Position numbers and translations under genes: made by a program | The notes under the pieces: model-generated | What the model saw: only the letters and a program-made list of their open reading frames with translations | The model's database searches: none | Told to the model about the DNA's origin: nothing | Source of the DNA: Bacteroidota bacterium | GTDB lineage: Bacteria; Bacteroidota; Ignavibacteria; Ignavibacteriales; Ignavibacteriaceae | Direction: 5' to 3' | DNA length: 51,647 nt | NCBI GenBank assembly: GCA_021813585.1 | Contig: JAKAJV010000089.1 | Span: 1-51,647, forward strand | Shown here: positions 12,601-19,300 of the stretch, one piece after another | How positions within the stretch are numbered: position 1 is the first letter of the stretch | Layout of the letters: the number at the start of each line of letters is the position of its first letter

Positions 12601-14770
12601 AGATGATGACTTTTGTCTAAGAGCCCAGCTTGCCGGATTCAAGACAGTTATCGCCAAGGATGTCTTTATACACCACTACGGCTCAAAAAGCTTTACGGCG
12701 GACGGAGTAGACAAGTACAAGGAAAGATTGGAGATAAATCAAAAAATATTTGTCGATAAATGGGGTGCAACACCCGAAGAGATTTGGTTAAAAGGAAAAA
12801 AAATAAAAGAAAGGAATATTATGTATGCCTTGAACAAGAACGAATTTACGGAAAATCTGGAGAGGGCACTCTCCCTTGTAGAGGAAAAAGATTATAGCGC
12901 TGCTCTCCGTCATTTAAACAACTCTATAAGCAACTACCCGGAATATGATCACGGAGCTCAGGATGTGGAGCTCGCTTACCTATTGAACCTTGCCGGGAAT
13001 GTATCGCTGATTGCAGGCGATGTAAGCGGAGCGCAGAAATATTTTGAGAAAGCTTTGAACGAAGACAGCACTTCGTCATACGCATGCAGCGGATTGGGTG
13101 ACGTGCTGTTTAACGAAAGAAATTACCGCGGCGCAAAAACCATGTACGAGTGGAGTCTTAAGAACAAAGTTAACAACGAAGCGGCGGCAACGGGATTGAT
13201 AAAAGTGAACAAGCTGCTTAACCTGCCGGCGGCAGACAACTCGCTTCTGAATGCAAGCGTTAGCGGAGTAAGCGAAGCAGTTTTTGAAGAGGTTAAACCC
13301 GATCCTAACGAGCTTATCAGCGAGGCGTTCGATTTGTTCGGCGAAAAACAGTTCACTAGAGCGCTGGAAAAACTTAACCAGGCAGAACGGCTTTTTAACG
13401 GCCAGCTCAGTCATCCTACCGATAAAGGCTTTGCTTCATCCTTCCATAATATGAGAGGATTTAATTATTTGGGATTGAACGACCTTGAGAATGCGAAATC
13501 ATGTTTTGAAAAAGCATTGAATCTTGATCCGAACTCTTCGCAGGCATGCGCCGGTTTGGGCGAAACACTCTTCCTGGAAGGGCATGATGAAGCCGCAAAG
13601 GCAATGTTTGAATGGGCAGTAAAAAATAATTCCGAAAACATGTTTGCGGTTGGGGGATTAAGAAAAGTGAACAGACTTCTTAATTATCCTGAAAATCATT
13701 CCTCGCTGAATGAAAACGGCACGGAGGAAATCAGCATGAAGATAGCACACAGAGATGATTTCGGAACGCTGTTTAATAAGTTGGGACTAAAAGGAAGGGG
13801 CGCGGAAATAGGCGTGCAGACGGGGGTATATTCGCAGACTCTTCGCCAAAGCTGGGAAGGGAGGGAGCTGTATTTAATCGACCGGTGGAGATTTGATCCG
13901 GGCTATAAAGATATTGCAAATATCCCGGATGAAGAGCAGAAAGAAAATTATATGATCGTTGTGGAGAAATTTATTGACGACGACAGCGTGCAGATAATAC
14001 GGAAAGATTCGCTGGAAGCGGCAAGGCAGTTCCCCGACGAATTCTTCGATTGGCTCTACCTGGATGCCGACCATTCATTAGAAGGATGCGCGAATGATCT
14101 TAGAGCATGGTATCCTAAGCTGAAAACGGGAGGAATATTTGCCGGGCATGATTATATTGACGGGGAATTCATCGGCGGAGTGTTCGGTGTTAAAAGCGCT
14201 GTCGACGGATTTATCTCAGGTCTAAACACCGGTCTTTATCTTACCGAAGAGACTCCGTTGAGAAGCTGGTACTTTGTTAAGCCGGCGGATAAAGTAAACC
14301 TGCCTTCCGGCATAGTTAATGAAGACAAACAGGTAAACAGTGCGGAACAGGAAAAGCTGCAGTCGGTTTTGAACGAATTGCTTGAGGCTTCTTTCGAGTT
14401 GTTCGGGATGAAGTGCTACAGCGATGCGCTGGAAACATTAAACAAATCGGAAGGACTGTTTTATTCACAGCAGAGAGAGGAGCTAATCTCTTCGTTCGAG
14501 AACATAAAGGGTTTTAATTACTTGGGGCTGAATGATAAGGAAAGTGCCCGGCAGTGCTTTGAGAAAGCGTTGAACTTGAATCCCGCTTCATCCCAGGCCT
14601 GCGCGGGGCTAGGCGAAGTGCTTTATCTTAGCGGCAAGGACGAAGATTCGAAGACCATGTACGAGTACGCAGTAAAAAACAATCCCGGTAACAAGTTCGC
14701 CGCAGCCGGATTGGCAAAAGTGAATAAGCTTTTGAAACTCCCTGAAAATCATAATTCATTGATGCACTGA
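644..14770 (+). CDS. Giant multimodular glycosyltransferase/methyltransferase/TPR protein (4708 aa)
   Basis: The start is ATG at 644, chosen over an upstream in-frame TTG at 638 because AGAGG lies at the right distance. Approximate modules by residue: GT2 (6-265, with IIGDDYSTD and EGDDYW); SAM methyltransferase (305-470, LLDVGCGE); GT4-like (524-886, ending in the E-x7-E-type segment EGLPNSILEASAYGLP); TPR-like (895-995); methyltransferase (1021-1213); GT2 (1242-1519, VDSDE); class I methyltransferase (1562-1763, IIETGTYLGKG); GT9 heptosyltransferase-like (1776-2116); methyltransferase (2239-2419, LLDIGGG); GT2 (2438-2683); unassigned domain (2703-2920); four GT2 (from 2984, 3242, 3508 and 3800); TPR; methyltransferase (4364-4549, GAEIGVQTG); TPR to the end. 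No signal peptide or membrane segment is evident, so it is probably a cytoplasmic enzyme. It probably builds and methylates a glycan, most likely on flagellin given the downstream fliC. Domain families are clear; linkages, order of action and acceptor are unknown. No internal stop or frameshift interrupts the 14-kb frame. Confidence 0.85.
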   Translation: MNDIIVSACIITYNQEKYIEQCLQGAVEQKVNFSYEIIIGDDYSTDRTGEIIQRYSAQYPGLIKYFRREKNLGMNKNWIETIKNCSGRYIAICEGDDYWTDPNKLQKQVDFLDSHSKFSLSFHNALIVYENGNNQTIPFCDPDQKATSALPDIIKKNFIPTASILFRKANVESIPGWFDKIKMADWALHILNARHGKLGYLNEIMSVYRIHDNGIWTSLSEEDNINAKIEFFQKINDYLNYKYDEHISINLRSLRERLARIIKNEPGLSNITEYGEFLNPEMSIENMDKYLVRYSILNAIKNILPELKGVLLDVGCGEMPYKKLLTSFPSNVEKYIGMDIENPLYQQNIKPDLFWEGNNIPLEDNSVDCVIATEFFEHVPYPEIIMEEISRVLKPEGVLFLTVPFIWSLHTIPNDEYRYTPFALERMLKKTGFTNINLKPLGGWNASLAQTIGLWARRKPMNDEERKKISESLFPFYKNLIETDQIPDQFTEGQLITGLSGTAVKIKNESDDADKYVNSFKKENTLAIFTPNFGTLSETFIKKHIDYLLPGKTVVVTGNIYDRNWANVPVLQIPYSEGPSKYSPEIEDKVESFLMQHKVTHILVEYGCYGTDIIELNSKKLNLPIFVHFHGGDAAAMLRRKEMVELYRWMVSKVNGVIAVAKPMAKRLAGIGIPGEKIVINHYGIDIPEHVVAQPEKSPCRFVFVGRLTPKKAPDITLKAFSKARSIVKNIHLDIVGDHFLPNQSTSMKAQLEDYTAKNNLLDAVTFHGAQSNKNVKEILVQSSAYVQHSVTVPETGDAEGLPNSILEASAYGLPVISTFHEGIPEEVENSKTGFLVNEFDIDAMAEYMIKLANNPELRKTMGLEGRKKIENEFSIEKSIVGLRKIIFTSQESSRMVQKVSEIRNFISKGNLEEAKELCYELLSEDTEFAEAYFLLGELNYASCNYEQASRNYLSAFQISGQRIDAAVKIVLSNLRLNRMHDAIRFLKQVIIENPYDKNLLLLSKELKVELQWEDLKNISSIKLYAGDIPEKEEYKNLIGLSIEKKDYRHIFHDVTHPFPLPDNSVDSFQAEDVFEHIAYEMLPAVLDEIYRVLKPGATFRLSIPDYGCDVLIERSIKDESGKIIFDPAGGGTIENPGHVWFPDISNVKALLDKTAFAGSGKINFLHHYNTDGTFVLKDIDYSKGFVMRNPDNDGRVQNPRRPMSLIVDLVKPLNANSNSAGANSPELYFTNENLDAAFPRLSFVMIVLNGKPFIEYTLNAIYSFAQEIIIVEGAVEKCLFAANPDGSSKDGTVELIKSFPDPDRKIRLVQGIWLEKMDMQNKALELVSGDYVWLVDSDEVYKRKDIEAIIKMLKDDTSITQINFIPDNFWKGFDYIFVSPYFFEKEAHYRRVFKFVMGAKFTSHRPPTLFLPGINKTTEELHTIDGNTTRGMGIYPYHYSYVLEEQVRQKIELYNRYGWGKSWNIDLNLWFNECYLKWLPENRTEIESKYPVWTGGGNSHTKLFEGEHPEVMKDFVESTRKRKIKIAGEDEKGKDLTEVNSHSAFSESIYKIFARTKPKKIIETGTYLGKGTTRIIAGALRDLKIDNSRFFSIEVNESNYRESVRNIKNAGLSNYVSILHGLSLPRNILPSMEEIEQRTVKQIEFDGIYVDHKESERAKLYYNETNFSGTEDDLLGKCLITFNYEPDFILLDSGGHIGNIEFNYLIERLRKECIIALDDINHIKHRSSFLQMKSDARFEMIISSDEKFGFCIAKFTPTVRHAINTDLLNSVQPNKILFVRTDSIGDNVIASSVLKELKNKFPNSEVTVVCQNHIAGLYENCPYIKNIIGIEKKKFVESEDYRNQIINKVREYKFDLAVNSVFSSSMADDMLALTSGAKITVRIDGDATNSEWESINKIRELYTYVVKTGAGWRSELKRYSDFLTGAGIHFDELNPEVWLAAEDEMFAGKIFLDNNIDPQKTIVLFAGAKDGCRHSYNYGKALSSFCRKNQYNVLAVGSEKDFEVNQKNLDDIRIEKKINLSGKTTIRQTAAIIKKCKLAAGAETGNAHIACAVGTPNLILLGGGHFGRFMPYSNLTSLVCHPLDCYGCNWNCTLSSYKCVEDVSVDLIEFALEQTLAKKADKTRIFIKDTDLPNKEIIDKYLEQRNYEVIEFKPNGNTIKNLSRINTSSNSQESQSNKDKFDFSCLTYSLKSHFNYFKSKRYDIELFGEEVDPLNCDLKAYQDLLVFTYIKENVPKGSRLLDIGGGTSRILNHFADEYECWNIDKFEGLGNGPQNIPLAPYKIVQDYIGNFNPGLPENYFDFVFSISTLEHAGEEAEWYKKICADIDRVSKNNAVNLHCFDVVLEKPGVSGKYNWSCSLLPFMFNRYGSQQKFHGLDGIINDPDLFFLSQKYYENAWQKTTREEYFKFGVPVSYNIFWQTKRKPAAPEIIIKNNFEKISIVTPSFNQAEFLEETIDSVLSQKYPGLEYVIMDGGSSDGSVDIIKKFEKYLTYWQSKKDKGQYNAINEGFLHTSGEIMGWINSDDKLHPESLFKINEAFKQNPQARWITGRPTAWNKDGSLNMISPNLPDWTREKILNKDYKDSFIQQESTFWKRSLWKDAGGYISTESQLVGDFELWLRFFRYEELYTVDEILGGYRYQPNQKTASSLNKYIMEADSLADSELKLMKEGKFTRNQPFPGVIKIKPASSLKQSAYNSAQPGADDFIMATSLNPNGGSNQQKAYESWLESGFRVVSFNCEEEISLLKQIYPDVIFFPVERTAYERAGKHLVYLDDILNGLKKFHNNYFGLINSDIILDSSKINNEAFKNKLKDSLQEGLVYSNRIDIDPDNNYEEEYKKGFDLYFFSKKQLELFNGLNFAIGLPWWDYYFILQAVFNSLSIFKINEKIAYHYKHSSFYSEEIWYELGETILEYVNSQIVSAGISGIIDNDKNDPLIKKAAVYTISDVSLKIIKSRSKFFQPVSDSPGEELNNDYTGTPLPPDRGIKVSAIVSTYNSERFIRGCLDDLLNQSLYEKGQLEIVVVNSGSQQNEEEIVKEYQSRFKNIQYIKTERETVYQAWNRGIKISSGKCITNANTDDRHRKDALEILAGELDANENIGLVYADQYVTKKENQTFENNEAAGYFEWLEFDRIQLIHCACIGPQPVWRKSLHERFGYFDESLKVAGDYEWWLRISEYVQLKHIPEKLGLYLLSSSSIEHKHENETKTETDKLRLHYARKANLNALDYEKYKSTFLTLNDERPPVVSVIIPTFNRPDKLKEAIASVRKQDYDAYEIIVVNDAGEDVSGVINSFNDKRIKLINHSANKGLAAARNTGLKNAHGKYIAYLDDDDVYYPEHLRTLLSFLEQGNYKIAYTDSYRATQELQNGEYVTVKKDVPFSNDFSKEKLLRLNIAPVQCFMHEKACVKDTGFFDESLKAHEDWDFWIRLSGKYDFYHIKKITSEFRQRTDNSNMTSLQSRDFYNSYRDIIAKHYLRSKSSPELLSEQVNNLGIIKQRAVQAGQMQRSGGLIEVSIIIPVYNKIEFTQQCLLTLYKNTSAEINFEVIVVDNASNDGTGQYLEFAKNVFTNLSFITNRENIGFAKANNLGVKNAKGEFVLFLNNDTEPLRGWLENLLTVIKSDKKVAAAGSKLLFPDGSLQHAGVIIIEDKQLPDPLVARHIYWKAPADIPEANRLMTYHALTAACLMVRKDVFNEVKEFDEEYWNGYEDVDLCFKLGEAGYKMVYQPASVVIHHESQSGPERFAKVSHNIDRLHKKWLSKIKPDFILEKNGEGIQTDAGFIRDYITSKTADRNKTSDKNNTNLFDASIIVLTYNGLEYTRQFLESIKKNTKVKYELILVDNCSSDGTVEFLKKFVKDKPGTKLILNEKNLGFPKGVNQGLKIASGKYIVIANNDIVVTKGWLERMIAAAEQEEKIGLVGPISNAVSGMQIDKDAVYPDIEKMHEYAGRAAKKNKGQILQFPRVAFLCTLIKREVIEKIGGLDERFSPGNYEDDDFCLRAQLAGFKTVIAKDVFIHHYGSKSFTADGVDKYKERLEINQKIFVDKWGATPEEIWLKGKKIKERNIMYALNKNEFTENLERALSLVEEKDYSAALRHLNNSISNYPEYDHGAQDVELAYLLNLAGNVSLIAGDVSGAQKYFEKALNEDSTSSYACSGLGDVLFNERNYRGAKTMYEWSLKNKVNNEAAATGLIKVNKLLNLPAADNSLLNASVSGVSEAVFEEVKPDPNELISEAFDLFGEKQFTRALEKLNQAERLFNGQLSHPTDKGFASSFHNMRGFNYLGLNDLENAKSCFEKALNLDPNSSQACAGLGETLFLEGHDEAAKAMFEWAVKNNSENMFAVGGLRKVNRLLNYPENHSSLNENGTEEISMKIAHRDDFGTLFNKLGLKGRGAEIGVQTGVYSQTLRQSWEGRELYLIDRWRFDPGYKDIANIPDEEQKENYMIVVEKFIDDDSVQIIRKDSLEAARQFPDEFFDWLYLDADHSLEGCANDLRAWYPKLKTGGIFAGHDYIDGEFIGGVFGVKSAVDGFISGLNTGLYLTEETPLRSWYFVKPADKVNLPSGIVNEDKQVNSAEQEKLQSVLNELLEASFELFGMKCYSDALETLNKSEGLFYSQQREELISSFENIKGFNYLGLNDKESARQCFEKALNLNPASSQACAGLGEVLYLSGKDEDSKTMYEYAVKNNPGNKFAAAGLAKVNKLLKLPENHNSLMH

Positions 14771-14774
14771 GTAA

Positions 14775-16283
14775 ATGAAACATCTGCCGAAAATATCTTT
14801 AAGCATGATCGTTAAGAACGAGGCAGAACACCTGCGCGAATGCCTGGAATCGGTAACGGGGATTACGGACGAAATTATTATTGTCGATACGGGTTCTTCC
14901 GATTCGACTGTAAGCATTGCCGAAGAGTTCGGCGCATCCGTTTACTTCTTCGATTGGACGGACGATTTTTCGGCTGCGAGGAATTATGCTCTTAGCAAAT
15001 CTTCCGGCAATTGGATTTTATACCTTGATGCGGACGAGAGGCTTTCTAGAGGATCGGTAGAAGAGCTTAAACGAATTACTTTGGGCAACAGGCTAACCGG
15101 CTGCAGATGCATTGTAAACAGCGTGGACGATATTAACGGAAGGCCGAAGTATAACCGCTATACCCGTCTGTTCAGCAGCCACCCCGGTATTAAATTTACC
15201 GGCCGGGTGCACGAGCAGATAGACGAATCCCTTATAGAGAACGGGTACTCATTAGTCGACGCTGATGTCGAGATAATCCATGTAGGCTACAACATTCCGG
15301 CCAAGGAGCTGAAGAAGAAAGCTGAGAGGAATTTAGCTATTCTGAAAGAAGAGTACTTTAAGAATGCATCCGTGTACAATGCTTATCAACTGGCGAATAC
15401 ATACTCTATACTTGATGATGATGAGAATGCCCGTGTGTATTATCTGGAGGCGGTAAGCAGCGAAGGACTTAATAGCGAGTATAAGGCACACGCGTATCTT
15501 AATCTTGCCGGCTATGAATTTAAAAAGCACAGCCTGGACGCAGCGCTCGGGTATCTGCAGCAAGGCTTGCAGAACGATGAATTGAATCCCGTGCTGAACT
15601 TGCTTGCCGCGGATGTATATTTCAGGCTGAATAGGAAGGAAGACTCGTTCCTAGGCTGCATATTTGCATACATGGCGAATGAGAAAATAAGAAAAGAGAA
15701 AACGGTATCGGCTCTTACGATAGGGATAAAGCCGGAGGCGGCGCTTTGCAAAGGAATTTATTACTCTCTGCTTGCATCGGACAAAGCCCGGCTGAATTAT
15801 TTTACTGCCGAGCTTCGAAAGCATAACAGGGATCTTACTCTGCTGGTTAAGAAACTAAATGGAAATGAAGCTCTCAGCGCCGAAGGAATTAAGAAAATTT
15901 CAGGAATGATGTCGGAGGACAATCTCGATGCGATACTTCTGCTGCTAGAGAATTACACGGACAAGAAAACAGCGCTGGAAATACTGCTCGGCGCTGTAAA
16001 CAAGTTCAGCTTGAACGCAAAGTACATGAATACTCTCGGTCTTATGTATTATGAGAACGGCATGAATGCCGAAGCAGTCCGGATATTCGAAGGATGTTTA
16101 AGTCTTAAAGAGAAAGACCCTGCCTCGGTGTTTTATCTTATCTCCGTACTGATAAGAGAGAACAAGCCAGAGAAGGTGCCTGAAGTGCTGCTTTTCGCGG
16201 AGAAGGAATTCGGACATATACCTGAATTCAATGCTAAGCTTGAAATTCTAAAAGAGAAACTGGGTATGATGTTTAAAGGATGA
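14775..16283 (+). CDS. GT2 glycosyltransferase with C-terminal TPR repeats
   Basis: It begins four bases after the giant gene's stop, so it is almost certainly co-transcribed. Residues 1-230 are a GT-A fold of the GT2 type seen in TPR-GT2 proteins related to SunS and WaaE. SMIVKNEAEHLRECLESV forms the nucleotide-binding start, VDTGSSDST follows at about residue 37, and the metal-binding LDADE lies near residues 84-88. The characteristic GRVHEQI segment near residue 145 is present. The remainder (about 190-500) is helical with TPR-like repeats, for example a late copy reading NTLGLMYYENGMNAEAVRIF. Such enzymes transfer a sugar from a nucleotide donor; some glycosylate peptide side chains, which would suit a flagellin-priming role, but this is inference. 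A run of 7-bp tandem repeats starts two bases after the stop. Confidence 0.85.
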   Translation: MKHLPKISLSMIVKNEAEHLRECLESVTGITDEIIIVDTGSSDSTVSIAEEFGASVYFFDWTDDFSAARNYALSKSSGNWILYLDADERLSRGSVEELKRITLGNRLTGCRCIVNSVDDINGRPKYNRYTRLFSSHPGIKFTGRVHEQIDESLIENGYSLVDADVEIIHVGYNIPAKELKKKAERNLAILKEEYFKNASVYNAYQLANTYSILDDDENARVYYLEAVSSEGLNSEYKAHAYLNLAGYEFKKHSLDAALGYLQQGLQNDELNPVLNLLAADVYFRLNRKEDSFLGCIFAYMANEKIRKEKTVSALTIGIKPEAALCKGIYYSLLASDKARLNYFTAELRKHNRDLTLLVKKLNGNEALSAEGIKKISGMMSEDNLDAILLLLENYTDKKTALEILLGAVNKFSLNAKYMNTLGLMYYENGMNAEAVRIFEGCLSLKEKDPASVFYLISVLIRENKPEKVPEVLLFAEKEFGHIPEFNAKLEILKEKLGMMFKG

Positions 16284-16285
16284 TT

Positions 16286-16362
16286 GGGAGACGGAAGATG
16301 GAAAACGGAAGACGGGAAACGGGAGACGGAAGACGGAAGACGGAAGATGGAAGACGGAAGAT
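16286..16362 (+). repeat. Heptanucleotide tandem repeat, 11 copies of GGRARAY
   Basis: Eleven contiguous 7-base units (GGGAGAC, GGAAGAT, GGAAAAC, GGAAGAC, GGGAAAC and variants) fill most of the gap between two co-directional glycosyltransferase genes. The unit differs only by purine/purine or pyrimidine/pyrimidine changes. A shorter array of the same family lies at 46499-46533. Because the unit is 7 bases it shifts frame with each copy, and it sits outside both coding sequences. The strand is strongly purine-rich. Confidence 0.95.
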
Positions 16363-16398
16363 GAAAATTTTGTACAGTAAGAAATAAATGGAAGAGAT

Positions 16399-19300
16399 AT
16401 GACGGTAAGCTATCAGGAAGCAGTCAAACATTTTAAGAAAAAGGATTATCAATCCGCAGAGAATATATTGGTGAATCTAAAAGAGCGGGAGCGGGACAAC
16501 GCCGATGTAATTTACTTTCTTGCCGTTGTCAAATCTAAGACGGGCGACCTCGGCGGGGCGGAGCCTCTATTCAGGCAGGTAATTCAGCTTGTACCCGATC
16601 ATACCGAGGCGCATTATAATCTTGCCCTGTGCCTTCAGAACCGGAATATGAACGAGGAAGCTTTGCACTATTACCGGAAGGCTGTTGAGCTTAATCCGTT
16701 TCTTTCGGAAGCCTTCAACAATATTGCACTAATCTACAAAGGTATGGGAAGATTCGATGAAGCCGAGGCTGCGTTTAAGAAAGCAATAAAAGCTAAGCCG
16801 GGCAACACTAGCGCGATGAGCAACCTCTCAAATCTTTCCCTGGATAAGGGACATTCTACAGAGTACGGTAGAGCGCACGAGCTGTTTATGAAAAAAGATT
16901 TTGCCGGTGCGAGGGACATCCTTACAGACTTGCTTGCCAAAAACCCCGGCAGCCTGCAGATTCTTAACTCACTCGGTGTAATAAATTACAACCTGGGCGA
17001 GTTCGAAACAGCGGCAGGTTATTATAAAAAGATACTTTCAATAAATGAAAACAATGCGGAAGCTGAATACAGTCTGGGTGTTTGTCATCAGGGGCTGGAT
17101 AACAACGACCAGGCGCTTATCCATTACAAGAGAGCGGTAGAATTAAATCCCGAATATGTCGATGCTTTTAACAACATGGGTCTGCTTTATGCCGCCTTGA
17201 AAAATTACGATGAGGCCGAGCGTTACTACAGACTGGCGCTGAAGTATAACCCGGAATATTTTAACGCTATAATTAACCTTGGCAGCATACGGTTGTACGC
17301 GGACGATTTTAAAGGGGCGTCGGAACTATTTAATACTGCTCTGGCAATAGCAAGCGGAGAGAAGGACAACGCCGCCGGAATATCGGTAGCATACAGCAAT
17401 ATAGGCTTTATGCATTTAAGGCGTAAGAATATAGACGAAGCGATAAAATATTTTGATATAAGCATTGAATTAAATCCCGGCAGCGTGCTGGCGCATTACA
17501 ACAAAGCCGAAGCGCTTCTAGTCTCCGGAAGGTATGAGGAAGGCTGGAAAGAATACGAATGGAGAACCGGGAGAAAAGACTTTGGCAAGAGGAAGTTTAA
17601 AGAGCCCTTTAAGCCGGAATATGATTTGAACGGAAAGAGAGTGCTTGTATACGCGGAACAGGGATTGGGCGACGCGCTGCAGTTTGTGCGCTACCTGCCG
17701 ATGCTGAAAGCGAAAGGATGCTTTGTAATATTCGAGTGCGGTAAGGAGATGCACGCGCTTCTTAAAGGCTTCAAAGGCGCGGATCAAATTATTGAGCGTA
17801 ACCCCGTTGAGTCACCGGACATCGAATACGATTATGAAGTGCCTCTGCTGAGCCTTCCGCAGTACTTTAACACTACGGTTGAAAATGTTCCCGCAGTAGT
17901 ACCGTATCTTAAGGCCGACGGGGGATTGAAGAAATTATGGGCCGACGTAATTAGCGACGAAGAGAAGGTAAAGATAGGAATAGTCTGGGCGGGCAGCCCA
18001 ATACACACAAACGACAAGCACCGTTCCGTAAGGCTGCAGCAGTTTATGAATTTGCTATCTACGGAAGGAACTCATTTCTACAGTCTGCAGAAGGGCTTCC
18101 CCGTAATACAGGCGAACGATTACAGGCTTTTGCTTACCGTGTTAGACGAGCAGATAAAATCTTTTTCGGACACAGCCGCGATAATCGAAAACCTCGATCT
18201 GGTTATAACGGTCGATACATCGGTAGCACATCTTGCAGGTGCGCTGGGCAAGGAAGCCTGGGTGCTTATCCCTTACATGCCCGACTGGAGATGGCTGCTG
18301 GAAGGGGAAAGATCAATCTGGTATCCTACGATAAAATTATACAGGCAGCCCGCGGTAGGCGATTGGCATTCGGTATTCCACCGGTTAAAGAAAGACCTTA
18401 CGGCATACGTAAAAGCGAAGAGACCTGCTGCTGCCGGAATGCCGGAGATTACCGGCCTTAGCCAAGGACTGAATACTTCCCAGATTAAACATACTTCATG
18501 CAGTAACGATTTATACCTCGCCCTTACTTCCGGCGAAAACTTCGGGTGGGGAGTGTGCAGTAAATATCTTAAGAAAGAACTGGCGCTTAAAACACGAATA
18601 GTAAATGTGGAAGAGCATCAGGAATTATATAATAAAGGACGGGTAAACGGCACCGTATTTCATGCTTTGAACAACAACGACTTCAGCAGCCTGCATCCCG
18701 TGCGGGGATTGAAGAACATCGGCTATACGTTCTTTGAATACGAGTTGAGCGATACAGCCGTAAAGAACGCAGTGAATTACAACTTTGTTCTGGGCGGTTC
18801 TTCTTGGAACGAATATAAGCTGAAAGAAAGAGGAGTAAAGAATACAGGAGTCCTGATTCAGGGCGTGGATTCCGAACTGTTTTACCCGGGTGACAGAAAT
18901 AAGAGCAGCGATCTGTTTATAATTTTTTCAGGTGGAAAATTCGAGCTGCGCAAAGGGCAGGACCTGGTGCTGGCTGCGGTTAAAATACTCCAGCAGAAGC
19001 TTCCCGATGTGGTGCTTATAAACGCGTGGTACAATATGTGGCCCGGCACTATGCATTCGATGAGCGCTTCGAAGCATATTAAATACGAGTATAAGGGCGA
19101 TACCTGGGCGGGCTTTATGGTTAACCTTTGCAAGATAAACGGCATAAACGGAGAAAAAATATTTACGCTTCCGCTAATACCCAACGACAAACTAAGAGAT
19201 CTTTATCTCAGCTCCGATATCGGATTGTTTCCCAACAGATGCGAAGGCGGGACAAATCTAGTTCTGATGGAATACATGGCTTGCGGCAAGCCGGTTATTG

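Noticed and set aside
16286-16362. Heptamer array considered as a CRISPR
   Set aside because: The repeats are 7 bases and directly tandem with no spacers, and no cas genes are nearby.
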